Source: Oscillatoria acuminata PCC 6304
Lineage (GTDB): Bacteria > Cyanobacteriota > Cyanobacteriia > Cyanobacteriales > Laspinemataceae
Direction: 5' to 3'
Length of the DNA: 64,000 bases
Assembly (NCBI RefSeq): GCF_000317105.1
Contig: NC_019693.1
Span: 3,162,001-3,226,000, forward strand
In this document: positions 36,486 to 46,400 of the stretch, one piece after another
Position numbering within the stretch: the first letter of the stretch is position 1
How the letters are laid out: each line of letters starts with the position of its first letter
Notes under the pieces: model-generated
Databases searched by the model: none
What the model saw: the letters and a program-made list of their open reading frames with translations, nothing else
Told to the model about the DNA's origin: nothing
Translations under genes and position numbers: made by a program

Positions 36486-36823
36486 AGTTTTTCCTTGTTC
36501 AGTTGGTTTGTGGGGTTTTGCAATGGAAGTCAGATGTCTGAGCTAAAATCAGGGTAACAGTTTTTCGTAGAGACGGAGAGGAATTGCCTCCTAACCTACT
36601 TTGCTAGGGAACTCCAACCCGTAACATTTTTCCATCGGGTTCAAGCTAGGGCAGGGTCCGATCGGGATAGGAACCCGGCGACCTGAGCAAGTCCTTCTTA
36701 AAACTTAACAATAAAATTGGCGCGATCGCCCTGTCAACTCGCATAGAATAATAGGCACCACTGAACTCAGAGATCCAGAGAGTTCCTTCAACTCGCTTCT
36801 AAAGTTACAATTGAGCTAAACCT
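36486..36823. other. Divergent intergenic region: duplicated promoter spacer 3 plus catalase-like gene promoter
   Basis: Positions 36486-36720 are the third, most diverged copy of the kinase promoter spacer (GGAAGTCAGATGTCTGAGC replaces the GGATATCC form). The remaining 100 bp up to the divergent catalase-like gene contain a GCGATCGC site (36721-36728) and a TAGAAT hexamer near 36744 that could be a -10 box. No gene is seen. Confidence 0.5.
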
Positions 36824-37873
36824 ATGTCAAGTCAGGGACAGAAACTAGAACTTTACCACGAGTACCCACCGCCAGGGGAAGCCGCAGCTATTGAGGCGAT
36901 CGAGCAAATTACCCGAGCGATGATCACTCAAACCTACCCCGAAGGAAACCGACCCGCTAAACGAGACCAACACACCAAAGATCATGGGTGCGTCCGAGGC
37001 GAGTTTACCGTGGAGCCAAACCTGCCCGAAGAAGCCCGCTTTGGGGTTTTTAAGGAACCCCGAACCTATCCGGTGTGGATTCGGTTCTCCAATGGCTTTG
37101 AACGCAGCAGGCCCGATTACAAACCGGATGTCCGAGGGATCGCCATCAAATTGATGGGAGTAGAAGGCGAAAAGGTCTTGCCTGAAGAGAAATTTGAAAA
37201 AACCCAAGACTTTTTGTTAATTAACTACCCCGTCTTTTTTATTCGCAATGCCATAGATTACCTTGACTTTTTTCAAAAACGGGCAGGGAAGAAAATGATC
37301 AGGTTTTTCTTTCCTGGCTTAAATCCGTCCGAGTGGCGCTTCCATGAATTTATTGTAGCCCTATTGAGTGTTAAAGATCCGGTTCCAAATTTACTGTCGG
37401 TTCAATATTGGAGCAACTTACCCTACAAATTGGGACCGAGAGCCATTCGCTTTACCCTGATCCCCACTTCTCCTCCGTTGAAAAATTTACCTAATTTTAA
37501 TGTAGAGAAGTATCTGCGGGAAGGGATAATTGAGTATTTGCAAGAAAGAGAAGCGCGGTTTGATTTTTTAATTCAGTTTCAAACCGACCCCTATACAATG
37601 CCCATTGAAGATGGCACGATTGATTGGGATGAGCGGCGATCGCCTTTTCAAAAAGTCGCGACCCTCACCATTCCCCGTCAAACCTTCAACTCTCCCGCAC
37701 AACAAGAGTTTTGCGAAAATTTATCCTTCAGTCCTTGGCACTGCCTCCCGGACCACCAACCCCTTGGGGGAATCAACCGAGTCCGGCGACAAGTCTACCA
37801 AGCCATTTCTAAACTCCGGCACGAAATGAACCAAGCTCCCCGCCGTGAACCCACCGGAGACGAGGTGTTTTAG
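36824..37873 (+). CDS. Catalase-related haem protein (mini-catalase / peroxidase or allene-oxide-synthase-like)
   Basis: The 349-residue protein keeps the catalase haem core without the long C-terminal region of true catalases: distal-side DHGCVRGEFTV with His54, RFSN with Asn90, DVRGIAIKLMG, and proximal GINRVRRQVY with Tyr325 in an RxxxY arrangement that would ligate haem iron. Such mini-catalases are small peroxidases or, in some cyanobacteria and corals, rearrange fatty-acid hydroperoxides to allene oxides, usually beside or fused to a lipoxygenase. A lipoxygenase gene lies 14 kb downstream on the same strand, which makes an oxylipin role worth testing; peroxide removal is the simpler alternative. 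It starts 338 bp divergent from the kinase triplication and ends in a strong hairpin system. Confidence 0.85.
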   Translation: MSSQGQKLELYHEYPPPGEAAAIEAIEQITRAMITQTYPEGNRPAKRDQHTKDHGCVRGEFTVEPNLPEEARFGVFKEPRTYPVWIRFSNGFERSRPDYKPDVRGIAIKLMGVEGEKVLPEEKFEKTQDFLLINYPVFFIRNAIDYLDFFQKRAGKKMIRFFFPGLNPSEWRFHEFIVALLSVKDPVPNLLSVQYWSNLPYKLGPRAIRFTLIPTSPPLKNLPNFNVEKYLREGIIEYLQEREARFDFLIQFQTDPYTMPIEDGTIDWDERRSPFQKVATLTIPRQTFNSPAQQEFCENLSFSPWHCLPDHQPLGGINRVRRQVYQAISKLRHEMNQAPRREPTGDEVF

Positions 37874-37881
37874 GCCAAAAT

Positions 37882-37951
37882 ACCGCCTATTTGTTGTTAC
37901 AAATAGGCGGTGTAATATCCCGATTTACACCGCCTATTTGTTGATTTTTTT
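37882..37951 (+). terminator. Three-arm hairpin ending in a T-run
   Basis: Arm 1 (37882-37893, ACCGCCTATTTG) can pair with arm 2 (37900-37911). Arm 2 extended (37900-37915) pairs perfectly over 16 bp with arm 3 (37925-37940), which is followed by TTGA and seven T residues (37945-37951). The arm 2-arm 3 helix is a good intrinsic terminator, while the arm 1-arm 2 helix excludes it, so the structure has the geometry of an attenuator, though it may just be a duplicated terminator. Confidence 0.75.
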
Positions 37952-38219
37952 ATGGCCAGCGAAAATCAACGAAATACTTCTCAATTCATCAATTTGAGGG
38001 AATTTTGTGTAGTTTATGTTAAACACAAATTTTGTTGAATTGTTGGATAAAAATTGAAGTAACATATCCAAATAATATCGCATATCTTAATCAAAAATCT
38101 GTTTTTTAAACCGAAAATTGTTGGTTTATTTAACAGCTAAACTCCTGTTATCTGCCCAGCTAGACTCCTCAGTTCAACTTCAATTATTGCCTTAAATTCA
38201 GTCAAACCCATCAAGAATA
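37952..38219 (+). other. Gene-free AT-rich region before CHAT paralogue 2
   Basis: About 270 AT-rich bases with no plausible gene. It should contain the promoter of the CHAT gene; the 43-bp stretch ending at the start codon (AATTCAGTCAAACCCATCAA) recurs upstream of CHAT paralogue 3 (about 43405), showing that the duplicated unit includes part of the leader. Confidence 0.4.
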
Positions 38220-41200
38220 ATGGCAAACAGTATGAATGCGTTTGAATTCGAGATTACCATCCAAAGTCAATCCGGGGAAAATAGCTGGCCGATAGTCGTC
38301 CGGTGCAAACAACCCGATGGACTCACCACCCACGCTCAAGAAACCCTGAAATTCACTCAGGAGGATTTCAATCTTCTCATCCAACATCAGGAAAACGAAA
38401 GAGCATACGGCACCTTATTAGGAAAAGCTCTCTTTCAAGGCAGCGTGGGTCAAACCTTTGTCCGTGCCTTCTCCAAAAACGGACCCGACTGCCTTTTAAG
38501 AGTCCTCCTCGCCATAGAAGCGGGGGAAAATGATCCCATGAAAACCCTCCATTGGGAACGACTCTGCGCGCCAATTGAGGCTGATGGAAGTTGGCAAATT
38601 CTAGTGCGAGACCAGCGGGTCCCCTTTTCCCTCTACATCCCCACCATCGTCGATCGCCGGTTTCCCCCCATCGGCAGAAGGGACCTGCGTTGCCTGATTG
38701 TAGTCGCCAGTCCTTCTAATTTAGGTAAATATCAACTCACCCCCTTCGATGTAGAAGGCGTCCTATCTGGAGTCAAAACCGCCCTCGGAGACATCCCTTA
38801 CTCCATCCTCGCCAACAATATTGAAGGCGCACTCGGTCCACCGACTTTGCAAGAGCTCTCCAAACAACTCACCCATGCCGAGAAGCCTTACACCTTACTG
38901 CACTTCGTCTGTCACGGCAAGTTGCTTTCTAGTGGGGAAACCGTGCTGTATTGGGCCACGGAAGACGACGAAGTGCTACCCGTTCCCGCAGAAGAATTAC
39001 TCAAGGAACTGAAAAACATCGGTAATCATCAGCGGAGTTTACCTCACTTTACCTTCCTATGTAGTTGTGAAAGCGCAGACCCCCGGGCCGAAGGTGCATT
39101 AGGCGGACTCGCACAAAGACTGGTGCGACAATTGGGGATGCCTGCGGTGGTGGCGATGACTCGGAAAGTCAGTGTAGAAACTGCCTTAGTCTTAGGACAA
39201 AACTTTTACCAACGACTGCGCGAGTCGGGAGAAGTAGATATGGCGCTACAGGAAGCAACCGCAGGACTGGGGAAACGTCATGATATCACGGTTCCGGCTT
39301 TGTTCAGCCGATTGGGAGGGCGTCCGTTATTTAGCGATCGCCTGGATAACCGGGACCTCACCGACGAAGAAATCGACTATGGGATTGAGAAACTCGGACT
39401 GCTGTTGTCAGAGCGATCGCCCAATGCTACGGTACTCAAGCGCCGGTTTTTCAAGCAAGTTAAGATTCTGAAAAATACCAAAGGCGCAGAATCGCGTAAC
39501 GCCAAAGAAGAGAGAACCCAGGCGTTAAGTGAAATTGATGGACTCTGTGAACAAGTGCTGGAAATCGGGTTTGAGGCCCTCGCCGCCTTGGGGAAAGCGC
39601 CACCAGAATATAAAGCAGAATGTCCCTTTCCCGGTCTATCTTCCTTCGGCGAAAAAAGATATCACAAATTCTTTTTTGGTCGGGATGAATTGATTAAAAA
39701 CTTACAAAAGGAATTGGCCAAAGACAATTTCCTAGCGGTAATTGGCACATCAGGGAGTGGCAAATCATCGGTGGTGTTAGCGGGATTGATTCCGCTGTTA
39801 AAAGAGGAAGAACCAGACCTGCGCTGGGCCTATTTGACGCCGACCAGAGACCCGATCGCCCAATTGGATAAACGCTTGGAAATCCTCTCGAAGTCGGGCG
39901 ATCGGCCAACCCTGTTAGTGGTAGACCAATTTGAGGAACTGTTTACCCTCTGTGAAGACCCAGACATCCGGCAAGAATTTATCCAAAAAATGTTAAAGTT
40001 TGCCCAACGGCACAAAGTGGTAATCACCATGCGGGCCGACTTTTTGGGAGAATGCACCTTTTACCCGGACTTGAGAAAGCGCATAGAAACCCGACAGAAA
40101 TTAGTGGGGCCAATGGAAGCCAGTGAACTGGTGATTGCCATGAAAATGCAGGCGGATAGCGCAGGGTTGCGGTTTGAAGCGGGGTTGAGCAATGCCATCC
40201 TGAATGAAGTCAAGGGAGAACCTGGGGCGATGCCTCTGTTGCAATATGCTTTGCAGGAGTTGTGGAAGCGACGACATGGCAGGTGGTTGTGCGATGAAGA
40301 GTATCAGGCGATCGGAGGCGTGCAACAGGCGATCGCCAAAACCGCCAATGATTTTTACCACAACTTACCCGAGAGTGAGCAACCGCAACTCCAGAATATC
40401 TTTTTGCGTTTAACTCGGTTGGATGACAGTGCTGGACCCGGGGACAAGCGCCGAGATACCCGTCGCCGAGTGGACTTAGAGGATTTAGTAACGAGTGAGA
40501 GTGACCTAGATGTGACCAAGAAACTGGTGCAGCAGTTGGCTGGGGAAGGGGCGCGCTTAGTGGTGACCAGTCGCAATGACACCACAGGTCATTTAGAGGT
40601 GGAGGTCGCTCATGAGGCGTTAATTCGCCATTGGCCGTTGTTGCAGGAGTGGTTAGACCAAAACCGCAATGATTTGCAATTGCGTGAGACTATTGCTCGG
40701 GCCGCCTCGGATTGGCAGCAGCATCAAGGACAATTGGATCGGGATGTTTATTTGATTCATCAGGGGGGACGATTAGAAGATGCAGAGACCTTGTGGAAAC
40801 AACCGAAATCCGTGCGGTTGAATCCCTTGGAGGCAGAATATGTGGGGGCTTGTGTCGAATTGCGCGATCGGCTCAAAAAACAGGAACAACTACGCCGACA
40901 ACGCCAACTCTTCGCCGCCACCTGCGCCGCCTTTATCTGTGGTAGCTTTGCCATGTTCGCCGGTTATCAATGGCGAAATGCCGAAATTCAGAAAATTGAG
41001 GCTTTTCTGAAAACAGCAGAATCCCACTTCGCCACTTATCAGGGACTCGAAGCCAGGATCGCCAGCCTCCAGGCGCAGAAACTACTCAATAAGTCATTCT
41101 GGCAAAGGGTATTGCCACAGATTGATTTAGAGAAGAAAGTCACCGAAACACTATACCAACTCACTTATGCAGGACTGGAAGTCAACCGTTTAGAAAATAC

Positions 41201-43058
41201 TCAAGGTAAGATTCTCGCGCTGGCAGTCAGTCCCGATGGGCGGTTTGCGACGGGTGGGGATGACGGCATGGCCCGCATCTGGAATACTGAGGGCAAGTTG
41301 TTACAAGAACTCAAGGCAAGTGAAAAAGGCCAAGACTACGGGAGCCAGGAAGTGAATAGGGTGGCCTTCAACCCGGAGGGGACTTTACTAGCGACAGCGG
41401 CAGATGATGGCACTGCCCGCCTCTGGGATACCGAGGGCAAGCTCGTGGCTACACTTAAGGGGCATAAAGGCCCGGTTATTCGGGTTATATTCAGTCCTGA
41501 TGGGAAGTTACTGGCGACAGGTGGAACTGATGGCACTGCCAAACTCTGGGATACCGAAGGCAAGCTCGTGGCTACACTCAAGGGGCATAAAGACAGAGTA
41601 AATAGTGTAGCGTTTAGCCCCGATGGGAAGTTCCTGGCGACAGGTGGATCAGAGAAAACCGTCTATCGCTGGAATACCTCCGGCACTCTGATAGATCAAC
41701 TTGTGGGGCATGAAGGCTGGGCCGAAATAGCCTTCAGTTCTAATGGCCATTTAGCCAGTGGTGGAGATGATGGGATCGTCAGCATCTGGGATTCCTCGGG
41801 CAAGTTGTTACAGGAACTCTATCTGAATAACAGGGAGGTTAATAGCCTGGGGTTCAGCCCTGATGGGAAATTACTGGCGACTGGTGGAGATGACGGGACT
41901 GCCCGGATCTGGGATATCTCCTCTGGCAAGCAGCTACAGGAACTCAAAGGGCATCAAGGCCCGGTCTACCTTGTGAGATTTAGCCCCGATGGACGGTTGC
42001 TGGCAACGGGTGGATCAGACGGGACTGCCTGCATCTGGGATACCTCCGCCAATCAGTTGGCTAAATTCCTGGGGCATCAAGGTGGGGTCAAAAACATGGC
42101 GTTTAGCCCTGATAACCGTTTCTTAATCACCAGTGGATATCAGAGCACCGCCCGGGTCTGGGACATCTCTGCGCTTCAGTCAGACACACTCCAAGCCAAT
42201 CAAGACCTAATCCTTGGTGTGGCATTTAGCTACGATGGGAATTTACTAGCGACGGCTGGACAACACGGCAACGTCCGGATCTGGGATAGCTCCGGTTCTC
42301 TGTTAAAGAAGTTCCAGGGTGATAAAGATTGGGTGAGTAGTGTGGCATTCAGCCCCGATGGGCGTTTAGCTACAGGTGGAGATGACGGGATTGTCCGCAT
42401 CTGGGATAGCTCTGGCAATCCATTAAAGGAACTCAAAAAGCAGGAAGGCAAGGTTAATAGCGTGGCATTTAGTCACGATGGGCGTTTAGCTACAGGTGGA
42501 GATGACGGGATTGTCCGCATCTGGGATAGCTCTGGCAATCCATTAAAGGAACTCAAAGGGCATGAAGTGAGGGTAAATACCGTGGCGTTCAGCGCCGATG
42601 GGCGTTTAGCGACAGGTGGAGATGACGGAAAATTCCGCATCTGGGATAGCTCTGGCAATCTGTTAAAGGAAATCACAGGGCATCAAGGCCGGGTGAGGAG
42701 CGTGGCGTTTAGTCCGGAGGGGAATTTATTGGTGACGGCTGGAGAATACAGCACCATCAGACTCTGGAATACCTCAAAGTTGCTGGTCGATACCAATCCG
42801 TTGGCTACACTCAAGAGGCATGAAGGCGAGGTGTTCAGCATCGCCTTCAGTCCAAAAGACTCTTTTCTGGTGAGCGGTGGAGTGGATGGCACTGTCCGCG
42901 TGGGGCCGATTGGAGACTTGAATCAAATCCGGTCACTCAATTGCGGTTGGCTCCAGACCTATCTGAACAACCCTAATCGTGCTCTGGCGCTAAGTGAGAC
43001 CGATCGCCAAGTGTGTGATGGAATCATCCTCCCTGACAATCCACCCACCGATCCATAA
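38220..43058 (+). CDS. CHAT protease - nSTAND NTPase - transmembrane - WD40 protein (paralogue 2)
   Basis: The 1612-residue protein has an N-terminal region, a CHAT protease (about 150-375) with catalytic His232 (HFVCHG) and Cys283 (FLCSCES), an nSTAND1 NTPase (470-870; Walker A GTSGSGKS at 509-516, Walker B VVDQFEELF from 567), a hydrophobic helix (about 897-916, FAATCAAFICGSFAMFAGY) likely to cross the membrane, a short coiled coil and about 13 WD40 repeats (1000-1580). Protease and NTPase would then be cytoplasmic, with the propeller on the other side of the membrane, or the helix may be a membrane-anchored hairpin. Residues about 245-725 are identical or nearly so to paralogue 3, while the propellers differ. 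Three propeller blades at 42342-42690 repeat with an exact 120-bp period. Start ATG at 38220, with MANSMN shared by paralogue 3. Confidence 0.93.
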   Translation: MANSMNAFEFEITIQSQSGENSWPIVVRCKQPDGLTTHAQETLKFTQEDFNLLIQHQENERAYGTLLGKALFQGSVGQTFVRAFSKNGPDCLLRVLLAIEAGENDPMKTLHWERLCAPIEADGSWQILVRDQRVPFSLYIPTIVDRRFPPIGRRDLRCLIVVASPSNLGKYQLTPFDVEGVLSGVKTALGDIPYSILANNIEGALGPPTLQELSKQLTHAEKPYTLLHFVCHGKLLSSGETVLYWATEDDEVLPVPAEELLKELKNIGNHQRSLPHFTFLCSCESADPRAEGALGGLAQRLVRQLGMPAVVAMTRKVSVETALVLGQNFYQRLRESGEVDMALQEATAGLGKRHDITVPALFSRLGGRPLFSDRLDNRDLTDEEIDYGIEKLGLLLSERSPNATVLKRRFFKQVKILKNTKGAESRNAKEERTQALSEIDGLCEQVLEIGFEALAALGKAPPEYKAECPFPGLSSFGEKRYHKFFFGRDELIKNLQKELAKDNFLAVIGTSGSGKSSVVLAGLIPLLKEEEPDLRWAYLTPTRDPIAQLDKRLEILSKSGDRPTLLVVDQFEELFTLCEDPDIRQEFIQKMLKFAQRHKVVITMRADFLGECTFYPDLRKRIETRQKLVGPMEASELVIAMKMQADSAGLRFEAGLSNAILNEVKGEPGAMPLLQYALQELWKRRHGRWLCDEEYQAIGGVQQAIAKTANDFYHNLPESEQPQLQNIFLRLTRLDDSAGPGDKRRDTRRRVDLEDLVTSESDLDVTKKLVQQLAGEGARLVVTSRNDTTGHLEVEVAHEALIRHWPLLQEWLDQNRNDLQLRETIARAASDWQQHQGQLDRDVYLIHQGGRLEDAETLWKQPKSVRLNPLEAEYVGACVELRDRLKKQEQLRRQRQLFAATCAAFICGSFAMFAGYQWRNAEIQKIEAFLKTAESHFATYQGLEARIASLQAQKLLNKSFWQRVLPQIDLEKKVTETLYQLTYAGLEVNRLENTQGKILALAVSPDGRFATGGDDGMARIWNTEGKLLQELKASEKGQDYGSQEVNRVAFNPEGTLLATAADDGTARLWDTEGKLVATLKGHKGPVIRVIFSPDGKLLATGGTDGTAKLWDTEGKLVATLKGHKDRVNSVAFSPDGKFLATGGSEKTVYRWNTSGTLIDQLVGHEGWAEIAFSSNGHLASGGDDGIVSIWDSSGKLLQELYLNNREVNSLGFSPDGKLLATGGDDGTARIWDISSGKQLQELKGHQGPVYLVRFSPDGRLLATGGSDGTACIWDTSANQLAKFLGHQGGVKNMAFSPDNRFLITSGYQSTARVWDISALQSDTLQANQDLILGVAFSYDGNLLATAGQHGNVRIWDSSGSLLKKFQGDKDWVSSVAFSPDGRLATGGDDGIVRIWDSSGNPLKELKKQEGKVNSVAFSHDGRLATGGDDGIVRIWDSSGNPLKELKGHEVRVNTVAFSADGRLATGGDDGKFRIWDSSGNLLKEITGHQGRVRSVAFSPEGNLLVTAGEYSTIRLWNTSKLLVDTNPLATLKRHEGEVFSIAFSPKDSFLVSGGVDGTVRVGPIGDLNQIRSLNCGWLQTYLNNPNRALALSETDRQVCDGIILPDNPPTDP
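42342..42690 (+). repeat. Three near-identical WD40 blade repeats, 120-bp period
   Basis: The segment beginning GATGGGCGTTTAGC recurs at 42357, 42477 and 42597, exactly 120 bp (40 codons) apart; the first two blades are almost identical in DNA. Such low divergence inside a propeller points to recent unequal recombination. Confidence 0.8.
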
Positions 43059-43428
43059 AAGAGTGGGGGGCTTTCTCGCGATCGCCTCCCCTCCTCTCAT
43101 CCCACCGCAAAAGCCCCCTAATCATCCATCTGTTATGAGAATTAGCCCTGATTTCCCCGGTTTAAATGTAACCGATAACATAGCGCGCTCCCTGAAAAAT
43201 TCCCCCTTCTCATTGGGGGTAAAGAGAACAATTTTAAATTTATGAATTAAATTATAGGGACAATCCATTAATTCTCTCTACACCAATCCCCATTTCAATT
43301 AGATGCCTGATTGACCCCAATTAAAAATCTGTAGAATGCCCCCCAAAATCATCAAATGTGAGTCCATTAACCTGTGCTCAAGCCGACTTTAATCATTGCC
43401 TGGAATTCAGTCAAACCCATCAAAACTA
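43059..43428 (+). other. Spacer between CHAT paralogues 2 and 3
   Basis: This 370-bp gap has no convincing gene. Its last 45 bp resemble the leader of paralogue 2. A weak GC-rich inverted repeat (GGGGGCTTT near 43069 with AAAGCCCCC near 43109) just after the stop of paralogue 2 may terminate its transcript. Confidence 0.4.
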
Positions 43429-46400
43429 ATGGCAAACAGCATGAATACGTTTGAATTCGAGATTACCATTCAAAGCCAATCCGGGGAAAATAGCTGGCCA
43501 ATTGTCGTCCGGTGCAAACAACCCGATGGACTCACCACCCACGCCCAAGAAACCCTGAAATTCACTCAGGAGGATTTCAACCTTCTCACCCAATACCACG
43601 AAAACGAAAGAGCATACGGCACCCTCCTCGGCAAAGCCATCTTTCAAGGCAGCGTCGGCCAAACATTCGTCCGTGCGCTATCCAAAAACGGACCCGACTG
43701 CCTGTTAAGAGTCCTCCTGGCCATAGAAGCCGGTGAAAACGATCCCATCAAAACTCTCCATTGGGAACGACTCTGTGCTCCCATTGAGGCAGATGGGAGT
43801 TGGCAAGTTCTAGTCCGAGACCAGCGGGTCCCCTTCTCCCTCTACATCCCCACCATCGTCGATCGCCGCTTCCCCCCCATCGGCAGGCGGGACCTGCGCT
43901 GCCTCGTGGTGGTAGCCAGTCCTTCTAATTTAGGCAAATATCAATTAACTCCTTTTGATGTGGAGGGAGTATTATCGGGAGTCAAAGAAGCCTTGGGTGA
44001 GATTCCTTACGACATCCTGGCCAACAATATTGAAGGCGCACTGGGATCCCCGAGTCTGCAAGAGATTTCCAAGCAACTGACTCATGCCAAAAAGCCCTAC
44101 ACCTTACTGCATTTTGTCTGTCACGGCAAACTGCTCCCTAGTGGAGAAACGGTTCTGTATTTGGCAAATCCCGACGATAGCGTGCAGCCCGTTCCCGCAG
44201 AAGAATTACTCAAGGAACTGAAAAACATCGGTAATCATCAGCGGAGTTTACCTCACTTTACCTTCCTATGTAGTTGTGAAAGCGCAGACCCCCGGGCCGA
44301 AGGCGCATTAGGCGGACTCGCACAAAGACTGGTGCGACAATTGGGGATGCCTGCGGTGGTGGCGATGACTCGGAAAGTCAGTGTAGAAACTGCCTTAGTC
44401 TTAGGACAAAACTTTTACCAACGACTGCGCGAGTCGGGAGAAGTAGATATGGCGCTACAGGAAGCAACCGCAGGACTGGGGAAACGTCATGATATTACTG
44501 TTCCGGCTTTGTTCAGCCGATTGGGAGGGCGTCCGTTATTTAGCGATCGCCTGGATAACCGGGACCTCACCGACGAAGAAATCGACTATGGGATTGAGAA
44601 ACTCGGACTGCTGTTGTCAGAGCGATCGCCCAATGCTACGGTACTCAAGCGCCGGTTTTTCAAGCAAGTTAAGATTCTGAAAAATACCAAAGGCGCAGAA
44701 TCGCGTAACGCCAAAGAAGAGAGAACCCAGGCGTTAAGTGAAATTGATGGACTCTGTGAACAAGTGCTGGAAATCGGGTTTGAGGCCCTCGCCGCCTTGG
44801 GGAAAGCGCCACCAGAATATAAAGCAGAATGTCCCTTTCCCGGTCTATCTTCCTTCGGCGAAAAAAGATATCACAAATTCTTTTTTGGTCGGGATGAATT
44901 GATTAAAAACTTACAAAAGGAATTGGCCAAAGACAATTTCCTAGCGGTAATTGGCACATCAGGGAGTGGCAAATCATCGGTGGTGTTAGCGGGATTGATT
45001 CCGCTGTTAAAAGAGGAAGAACCAGACCTGCGCTGGGCCTATTTGACGCCGACCAGAGACCCGATCGCCCAATTGGATAAACGCTTGGAAATCCTCTCGA
45101 AGTCGGGCGATCGGCCAACCCTGTTAGTGGTAGACCAATTTGAGGAACTGTTTACCCTCTGTGAAGACCCAGACATCCGGCAAGAATTTATCCAAAAAAT
45201 GTTAAAGTTTGCCCAACGGCACAAAGTGGTAATCACCATGCGGGCCGACTTTTTGGGAGAATGCACCTTTTACCCGGACTTGAGAAAGCGCATAGAAACC
45301 CGACAGAAATTAGTGGGGCCAATGGAAGCCAGTGAACTGGTGATTGCCATGAAAATGCAGGCGGATAGCGCAGGGTTGCGGTTTGAAGCGGGGTTGAGCA
45401 ATGCCATCCTGAATGAAGTCAAGGGAGAACCTGGGGCGATGCCTCTGTTGCAATATGCTTTGCAGGAGTTGTGGAAGCGACGACATGGCAGGTGGTTGTG
45501 CGATGAAGAGTATCAGGCGATCGGAGGCGTGCAACAGGCGATCGCCAAAACCGCCAATGATTTTTACCACAACTTACCCGAATTCGAGCAACAGCAACTC
45601 CAAAATATCTTTTTGCGCTTAACTCGCTTAGATGAGACTGCCGGATCTGGGGATAAACGCCGAGACACCCGTCGCCGCGTGGAGTTAGAGGATTTGGTCA
45701 CGAGTGAGAGTGACCTGGATATGACGAAGAAACTGGTGCAGCAGTTGGCCGGGGAAGGGGCTAGATTAGTGGTGACCAGTCGGAATGAGACCACAAACCG
45801 CCTAGAGGTGGAGGTCGCTCACGAGGCGTTAATTCGCCATTGGCCACTGTTGCAGGAGTGGTTAGACCAAAACCGCAATGATTTGCAATTGCGTGAGACT
45901 ATTGCTCGGGCCGCCTCGGATTGGCAGCAGCATCAAGGACAATTGGATCGGGATGTTTATCTGATTCATCAGGGGGGACGGTTAGAAGATGCAGAGACCT
46001 TGTTGAAGCAACCGAAATCCGTGCGGTTGAATCCCTTGGAGGCGGAATATGTGGGGGCTTGTGTCGAATTGCGCGATCGGCTTCGCAAACAAGAAGAACA
46101 ACGCCGACAACGCCAACTCTTCGCCGCCACCTGCGCCGCCTTTATCTGTGGTAGCTTTGCCATGTTCGCCGGTTATCAATGGCGAAATGCTGAAATTCAA
46201 AAAATTGAAGCCTTTCTAGAAGCCACAGAAGCTCGTTTGGTTACGCATCGGTCACTTGATGCCAGAATCACCAGCATCCAAGCGGAGAAAATACTCGACA
46301 AGTCATTCTGGCAAAAAGTATGGCCCCATCCCGAATTAAAGACGAAAGTCACAGACAAGCTCTATCAGAGCGTTTATGCAGGCCCAGAAATCAACCGTTT

